From Microglena sp. YARC (Eukaryota > Chlorophyta > Chlorophyceae > Chlamydomonadales > Chlamydomonadaceae), in assembly GCA_022414725.1 (NCBI GenBank), contig CM039462.1, positions 17,508,577 through 17,572,576 on the forward strand: a stretch of 64,000 bases of DNA. Reading direction: 5' to 3'. The notes beneath the pieces were generated by a model. That model saw nothing but the letters and a program-made list of their open reading frames with translations, searched no databases and was not told the DNA's origin. Shown in pieces: positions 60,201 through 64,000 of the stretch. Position numbers and translations under genes: made by a program. The first letter of the stretch is position 1, and each line of letters opens with the position of its first letter.

Positions 60201-62274
60201 TGGATGGGACAAGTAAGGAGGGGACTGTTTTAAGTGTGTATGTTATTGTAGGGGATGGTGGTGGGTGGGGGGGTAATTGTAAGGGGTGGGGGGGGGGTAG
60301 GGGGGTAATTGTAGGGGGTGGGGTGGGGGTAGGGGGATACATGTGTAAAGGATATGTGTCGGTGCAGGATTAAGTTCGAGGATCACAGTGGATCACAGAG
60401 GTTCAGGTCAAAATGGCTCTCAAACAGATTGCTCACACACTCCATCCTTTCCTCCCTCTCCCCCCACCCCCGCAGCCCCCCACCCAACCCACCCAACCCC
60501 ACCTTGCAGCCCCCCACCCACCTTGCTGAACCCCAGAAGACTCCCAAGGTGTAGTCTCCCCCTCCCCCCACCCCAACCCACAAACATGCACAAAGGCACA
60601 CATGAATAGGCACACACACATTTGGACATAAATGTCCACGAATATCGGTACGCACACACACAAACACAAACACAAGAATTCAACCACTGGAAGTTTCCAC
60701 TGTCATTTTGGCCCCAGCCATTTTGGCCCCAGCCAGTCCCCAGTGTCATTTTGGTGCTACCAGGGGCATCGATGTCCTGCGCTTCCACGCCAACGTCGAA
60801 AGGGGAATGTGAAGCAGCTCTGAGCACCGGGATAAAGAGGCTGTTTAACAGCTTCTAAGCCTTTCCTTTCCCCCGTCCTTGGGCCAGACCTGAAGCTAGC
60901 TAGTGCGTCTAAAAGTTGACATTACAGGCATTCCAATGAAGCTAGAATCTTTGGGCTTCACCAAGTGGCTGGCTAATGGAGCTGGCTGGAAGCTGCCGTG
61001 TGTAACACAAAAACGAAGCCTGGAAGTCCCTCAGCTAATAACGTGTTAAATCTACACGACTAGGATCACATTGTTGTTGTGCATGCTGTATGTGTATGTT
61101 GCTGTAGTCCAGGGGTAGCCAAATAGGCTACAGGGACTTACCCAACCAAGGTTTATAAGAGGGGCTAAATAATCAGCTCGCATCCGGCCGCGGGAGACTA
61201 ATGAGGGGACAAGGGCAAGAAGCCTGGGGCTGTGTAACTGTACTCAGGAATACGAACGTCATTCGAAAGGAAAGAAATGGGAGTACAGAAACAAGAGCCG
61301 TACCAGTCGTGTTGTCGGTGTCTTTTTGTCCCGATAAGAGATGCGGGGAGAATGGCCTGTAGGTTGGCCCATCATGGCATTCAGGGAAGTCTGGGACAGG
61401 GACCAATCCTGATGGTTAAATAAGGTCTACATTTGCGCAACCTGAGCTAGGCTTGCTAAGATCAGGATAAGAAACTACGACAGTGGGACGCGGTACTGTA
61501 GCAGTGGGAAGCGGCACATTACCACAGTGTGCCGTAACACGTAGCAAAAGCAAAGGCAAGTTCTTTACAATAAGGTCTACATTCGCGCAACCTGAGCCAG
61601 GCTTGCGTAGATCAGGATAAGAAACCCCGACAGTGGGACGCGGCACCGTAGCTGTGTACTACAAACGGGTAGTCAAAAAATTCGGTCTCAAAAAAGTCTC
61701 GGGAAACTGCTCTTGGTTTACACTAAAAAAAGTGACGAAGAGGACTCGAAGCTTATAGTCTAGTTTGGCACTAGTCTAACAGAACAAGCACTGATGAACT
61801 GAACCACAAACCATGATTTTATCGAGTTTGTGCTTGGGAGATAAACTTCAGTGATAAATTACCTTGTTTTTGTGCTACAGTGATAAATTACATTGTCGTT
61901 GTGCTGCAGTGATAAACTACAGTGATAAATTATCTTCTCGTTGTGCTACAGTGATAAACTACAGTGATAGATTACCTTGTCGTTGTGCTACAGTGATAAA
62001 TTACAGTGATAAATTACACTGTCGTTGTGCTACAGTGATAACTTTCCTAGCCGTTGTGCTAAAGTGATAAACTACAGTGATAGAATACCTTGTCGTTGTG
62101 CTACAGTGATACATCACAGTGATAAATTACCTTGTCGTTGTGCTACAGTGATAACCTACAGTGATAGATTACCTTGTCGTTGTGCATGCTGTAAGCAGAC
62201 AAGACACGAGTCAAGGCAGCCTGACCATCCTCCGTTTGAATCCATGCATGAGTTGGGAAGGTGTGTTGGCAGTC
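50890..62274 (-). CDS. TBC-domain (Rab-GAP family) protein, six exons, 5' end missing
   Basis: Exons in transcription order: 62274-62173, 60011-59862, 58398-58295, 56244-56093, 53801-53671 and 51066-50890. All have GT-AG borders and matching phases (0, 0, 2, 1, 0). They read DCQHTFPTHAW...AYSMHNDK; VGYCRSMNVIVGLLLI...ENAFWLLSALVEDILYPGTY; LDELISNKLPRLHAHL...ILAT; DWYLCLFASSVPSETALRVW; EEQILACDNSG; DIVMLVRGAAQ. This is the TBC fold of Rab GTPase-activating proteins. The catalytic Arg finger (DxxRTFP) is DCQHTFP and the Gln finger (YCQ) is YCR, so both are replaced and the protein is probably not a conventional GAP. The last exon (KEFEERGG...APAK, stop) joins in phase but is assigned by position only. 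Further 5' exons must lie upstream. Confidence 0.85.
51067..51560 (-). repeat. tandem acceptor-edge copies of the terminal exon
   Basis: Four further copies of CCACCCCTCTCCTCAAACTC then CTTCTGCGCAC (minus strand: 3' splice site plus the start AAGGAGTTTGAGGAG) at about 51170, 51285, 51400 and 51520, each followed by GTGTGAGTGTG tracts. Period about 115-120 bp. Acceptor CAG is retained or mutated (CATGAG, CCAG). Confidence 0.92.
51695..51770 (+). repeat. dispersed repeat D fragment
   Basis: ACAGTCCAGGGTTAGGCCAA then GGGACTTGCCCAACCGTGAC. An inverted counterpart lies at 52200-52250 on the other side of the SINE. Confidence 0.6.
51944..52157 (-). mobile_element. tRNA-derived SINE with 12-bp target duplication
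   Basis: On the minus strand it has box A TAGTCTAGTGGTAGA and box B GGTTCGACTCC. The tail is CAGGCGTTATCATTACT. Flanking CTTCAGAT(A/T)GTA lies at 51932-51943 and 52158-52169. It is nearly the same sequence as the 28.5-kb copy. Confidence 0.9.
52200..53670. other. TBC intron, AT-rich, no exon recognised
   Basis: Inverted repeat D (52200-52250), (ATA/TAT)n at 52415-52460 and (ATAATT)n at 53518-53580. The segment 53100-53480 is GC-richer and without stops in places, but shows no recognisable domain. Confidence 0.5.
53671..53801 (-). CDS. TBC gene exon (DIVMLVRGAAQSMHNRD)
   Basis: The acceptor is TATCCACAG|GCGATA and the donor AAGCAG|GTAAGA. It is phase 1 in and phase 0 out. It reads GDIVMLVRGAAQSMHNRDKL then MSVAFDGVGSLPMATIDKFR, the C-terminal helices following the TBC core. 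Confidence 0.85.
53802..54590. repeat. TBC intron: flank duplication and (CAT)n
   Basis: GGATAAGTCAAAGGAAAGCA (53806) is repeated as GGATAAGTCAAAGCAAAGCA (54108), so the sequence just outside the exon's acceptor is duplicated. (CAT)n at 54198-54246. Confidence 0.65.
54590..54920. repeat. 41-bp minisatellite then repeat B
   Basis: Four units of AGTGAATGCAGTCACACAGG separated by T-runs (54590-54745), then a repeat B copy (54755-54920). Confidence 0.75.
54950..55275 (-). repeat. donor-edge array of the TBC W-CLF exon
   Basis: Four copies of TGTGCCTTGACTGACCTGAG then TTATCACGAGG (minus strand: GATAACTCAG|GTCAGTC) at about 54955, 55042, 55140 and 55232. The authentic exon end is at 56093. Confidence 0.9.
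55310..56040. repeat. 15-bp array (TGATGTATATTATAA)n
   Basis: About 40 units with ACTGATG, GACGTAT and other single-base variants. Since 15 is divisible by three, both strands stay open for about 200 codons (Met/Ile/Tyr on plus, Tyr/Asn/Ile/His on minus). No start context or domain supports translation. Confidence 0.92.
56093..56244 (-). CDS. TBC exon (WYLCLFASSVPSETALRVWD)
   Basis: The acceptor is TTGTACAG|GTACTTG and the donor AACTCAG|GTCAGT. It is phase 2 in and phase 1 out, 50 codons. LCLFASSVPSETALRVWDAL then FNEGPKILFRVGLAILK is the highly conserved TBC W-CLF..SLP.ETTLRVWD.LF.EG..VLFR.ALA.L segment. Confidence 0.92.
56285..56825. repeat. (GGGTT)n, dispersed repeat J and (AACCAACCAAATC)n
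   Basis: (GGGTT)n at 56304-56346. Bases 56385-56465 match the MRNIP intron at 32945-33015. GGGGATGGGTCTTCCAACCA recurs at 56440, 56478, 56527 and 56580. (ACCAACCAAATCA)-type repeats run to 56820. No exon is seen. Confidence 0.8.
57065..57350 (+). repeat. exon-like tandem repeat, two and a half copies
   Basis: GGAAACCAGGGAGCATACAA followed by AGCAGATTGAGCAATTTGCC and CTCTCGCATGTCCTACTCTA occurs at 57068-57145 and 57224-57300, with shorter pieces at about 57170 and 57325. In one frame each copy reads ETREHTKQIEQFASSRMSYS then RFLE. The source exon, if any, was not identified. Confidence 0.6.
57920..58250. repeat. 82-bp minisatellite
   Basis: Three and a half units of GCTGTTTTGTGTACAGGGTC, CCACTTCCTGGGG and AGGGCAGTTGGCTTGGCACC. 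The GAATCCTCAGTG...CTTCCTGGGGTGAA frame resembles the end of repeat B, so the array may be seeded in a repeat B copy. Confidence 0.88.
58295..58398 (-). CDS. TBC exon (LDELISNKLPRLHAHL)
   Basis: The acceptor is CCTACAG|ATTGAG and the donor GACTG|GTGAGC. It is phase 0 in and phase 2 out. It matches the family DQRVLDELV.E.LP.L..HL...D..LLAT.W. The Trp codon is split across the next intron. Confidence 0.88.
58399..59150 (-). repeat. acceptor-edge array of the TBC LDELI exon
   Basis: Five extra copies of CTTGTTGGAGATCAGCTCAT then CCAATGCATTCATCTCAATC and TGTAGGGTGAG (minus: CCTACAG|ATTGAGATGAATGC...) at about 58465, 58570, 58890, 58990 and 59090. Most retain CTACAG or CTATAG. Between them is a GAGATAGCATTGACATGAGG repeat. 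Confidence 0.93.
59150..59840. repeat. GCATGC-rich minisatellite
   Basis: CAGGCATGCTAGTACAGGCATGC-type units of about 14-18 bp within a roughly 70-bp higher period (ACTTGTAATAGTTCTTGTAC recurs). GCATGC palindromes occur throughout. Confidence 0.9.
59862..60011 (-). CDS. TBC exon with altered Gln-finger motif
   Basis: The acceptor is CCTCTTCAG|GTTGG and the donor TGTCAG|GTGCGG. 50 codons, phase 0: VGYCRSMNVIVGLLLIAMNR then NEENAFWLLSALVEDILYPG. The conserved YCQGMN is YCRSMN, so the catalytic Gln is replaced by Arg. Confidence 0.9.
60030..60350. repeat. (GGT)n/(GGGGT)n low complexity
   Basis: GGTGGTGGTGG-rich from 60040 to 60130, then GGGGGGTAATTGTAGGGG repeats at 60245-60340, on either side of an ordinary roughly 110-base segment. 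Intronic for the TBC gene. G-rich on plus, i.e. C-rich on the transcript. Confidence 0.8.
60838..61015. mobile_element. MITE family A copy, ends degraded
   Basis: GCTGTTTAACAGCTTCTAAGC...AGCTGGCTGGAAGCTGCCGT. The interior GACATTACAGGCATTCCAAT matches the family. Confidence 0.6.
61100..61845. repeat. dispersed repeat D pieces and 150-bp duplication
   Basis: Repeat D fragments lie at 61105-61165 and 61785-61845. AAGGTCTACATTTGCGCAAC...AGGATAAGAAAC is duplicated at 61423 and 61571. No exon is seen. Confidence 0.6.
61845..62172 (-). repeat. donor-edge array of the TBC Arg-finger exon
   Basis: About nine copies of TTACCTTGTCGTTGTGCTAC plus AGTGATAAACTACAGTGATA (minus: CACAACGACAAG|GTAATCTATCACTG). 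Spacing is about 20-60 bp. Many retain AAG|GTAAT, giving a ladder of potential 5' splice sites. Confidence 0.93.
62173..62274 (-). CDS. TBC exon with altered Arg-finger motif
   Basis: The acceptor (minus) is ATGCAG|GACTGCC and the donor GACAAG|GTAATC. 34 codons: DCQHTFPTHAWIQTEDGQAA then LTRVLSAYSMHNDK. The family pattern is DLPRTFP.HPWL....G..ALRRVL.AYS..NP. His (CAC) stands where the catalytic Arg is expected, one base change from CGC. Confidence 0.87.
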
Positions 62275-63300
62275 CTGCATAGATAGTATGCAGTGTTTTA
62301 AATGAAGTAATGATAACGCCTGGCAGGGCACGGTTTTCAGGGAGCCCCATTGGTTTGAATCCATGCATGGGTTGGGAAGGTGTGTTGGCAGTCCTGCAGA
62401 GATAGCACATAGCGTTTTAAATTAAGTAATGATAACGCCTGGCAGAGCATGGTATACAGGGAGCCCCATTGGTTTGAATCCATGCATGAGTTGTGAAGGT
62501 GTGTTGGCAGTCCTGCAGGACAGCACACATCATGTTTTTGATATATTCTTTATCCATGAGGCATACTTGCATAATATCAGTGCTGGTGGGTGACAGCACA
62601 CAGCGTTTAACATAACAAGCCTGGTGTAAGTATGCAAGCCATTGGTTTGAATCCATGCATGAGTTGTGAAGGTGTGTTGGCAGTCCTGCTTAGACAGCAC
62701 ACATCACGTTTTATATATATTCGTTGTCCATGGTGCATACATGCATAATATCAGTTCAGGTAGGTGACCGCACACAGCGTTTTTAATTACAAGCCTGGTG
62801 CAAGTATGCAAGCTATGGAAATTTGCTGTAAATAAAAGTTTAATTGTTAAAAACTAGAAACAGGCGTGTTTAGTGTTGGCAGTCCTGCATAGACAGTACA
62901 CATCGATTTAAATTATAAGCGTAGTGTAAGTATGCAAGCTACGAAAAATTGCTGTAAATAATAGTTTACTATTTTTAAAATAGAAACAGGCGTGTTTAGT
63001 GTTGGCAGTCCTGCATAGACAGTACACATCGATTTAAATTATAAGCGTAGTGTAAGTATGCAAGCTACGAAAAATTGCTGTAAATAATAGTTTACTATTT
63101 TTAAAATAGAAACAGGCGTGTTTAGTGTTGGCAGTCCTGCATAGACAGTACACATCGATTTAAATTATAAGCGTAGTGTAAGTATGCAAGCTACGAAAAA
63201 TTGCTGTAAATAATAGTTTACTATTTTTAAAATAGAAACAGGCGTGTTTAGTGTTGGCAGTCCTGCATAGACAGCACACATCGTTTTAATTATAAGCGTG
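62275..63300 (-). repeat. acceptor-edge array of the TBC Arg-finger exon
   Basis: Long copies containing GAATCCATGCATGAGTTG then GGAAGGTGTGTTGGCAGTCC and TGCA lie at about 62355, 62470 and 62650. Shorter ones (GTGTTGGCAGTCCTGCATAG) lie at 62873, 63000, 63125 and 63251, in a nearly exact 125-bp tandem. Two units also carry the SINE tail (62311, 62431), so the SINE tail was duplicated with the exon edge. Confidence 0.92.
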
Positions 63301-63414
63301 GTGTAAGTATGCAAGCTATGGAACTTTGCTTTTATTTTATTTAATTTATGCATTTTAAACTTGTAACAGGCTAGAAGACATATTTGTCTAGGTTATAATA
63401 TTTTGAAAGGTGAA

Positions 63415-63640
63415 GTGCTTCCCAGAAAGAGTGAGAGCAAGAGGAAAACAGTGAGGAAGAGTATGAGCAAGAGTAAAGCAGTGAGGAAGAGTGAGAGCAA
63501 GAGTAAAATAGTGAGAAAGAGAGAGCATGAGTAAAACAGTGAGGAAGAGTGAGAGCAGGAGTAAAACAGTGAGGAAGAGTGAAAGCATGAGAAAAACAGT
63601 GAGGAAGAGTGAGAGCAAGAGTAAAACAGTGAGGAAGCAT
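63415..63640. repeat. 30-bp purine-rich minisatellite
   Basis: About seven units of GTGAGGAAGAGTGAGAGCAA followed by GAGTAAAACA. Frames open on both strands are artefacts. Confidence 0.9.
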
Positions 63641-63819
63641 AGTATGATTATAAACGGTTTCAATAAAAACAACATCAACATCACGTGGATCTTTTGGGAC
63701 CCCCCTATATCTCAGCCCCAGGCACATTTCAACGGTTTCGGGGTCTACGACTAAATCGTAGATGATTAACAGCGTGCGCCTCCCCACATACGTTTTGATG
63801 CCCCCCAGGCACAACTTAT

Positions 63820-64000
63820 AGTTATGAAATCTAACCCAACTCAACCCAACCCAAGCTAGAGTTATGAAACCTAACCCAACTCAACCCAACCCAAGCTAGA
63901 GTTATGAAACCTAACCCAACTCAACCCAACCCAAGCTAGAGTTATGAAACCTAACCCAACTCAACCCAACCCAAGCTAGAGTTATGCAGCGCACGACTTA
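63820..64000. repeat. 40-bp minisatellite at window end
   Basis: Four nearly exact units of GTTATGAAACCTAACCCAAC then TCAACCCAACCCAAGCTAGA. It is not a telomere repeat and continues towards the window edge. Confidence 0.92.

Noticed and set aside
59911..60342. 143-codon Pro/Thr-rich minus frame
   Set aside because: Translation of the (GGT)n tract run into the real TBC exon; only 59862-60011 is supported.

Overview
The window is eukaryotic nuclear DNA. Its genes have many short exons with GT-AG introns and consistent intron phases, and the introns are large and packed with repeats. It also holds tRNA-derived SINEs, hAT-like MITEs, an LTR retroelement, satellites and long (CA)n/(GT)n tracts. 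The mix of an AFG1-type ATPase, an MRNIP homologue, a TBC-domain protein and an LRR protein, plus the extreme repeat load, would suit a free-living unicellular green alga (prasinophyte-like). That assignment is a guess from general knowledge; no marker gene fixes it.

Layout. 1-1.5 kb is (CA)n. 2.2-8.6 kb is a 97-bp satellite. 8.6-24.3 kb (+) holds nine recognisable exons of an AFG1/LACE1-family ATPase: P-loop, Walker B, sensor segment, C-terminal domain and stop. Its N-terminal exons lie upstream of the window. 24.3-25.6 kb is a degenerate array that begins at the AFG1 stop codon and carries a nested MITE and SINE. 25.6-28.8 kb is repeat-rich with no gene seen. 28.8-31.6 kb (-) is an F-box-like/LRR gene with one in-frame TAG. 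It is divergent from an MRNIP homologue (32.4-34.7 kb, +), whose 3' end is repeated twice downstream. 37.15-41.74 kb is a Copia-like, probably non-autonomous LTR element with one long Gag-like ORF. 45.9-49.5 kb is a 152-bp satellite with an alternating dimeric pattern. 50.9-62.3 kb (-) holds six exons of a TBC-domain (Rab-GAP family) gene whose 5' exons lie to the right of the main block and possibly beyond the window.

Main observation. In all three intron-containing genes that could be resolved (AFG1, MRNIP, TBC), the introns and flanks are largely built of tandem arrays whose unit contains the adjacent exon edge: the last or first 10-100 coding bases plus the splice site, start codon or stop codon. 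About twenty exon edges show this, on both strands. The 97-bp, roughly 66-copy satellite is itself a decayed copy of the AFG1 intron/P-loop-exon boundary. The window therefore looks like a dense record of tandem duplication across exon-intron junctions, a process relevant to intron growth and intron gain.
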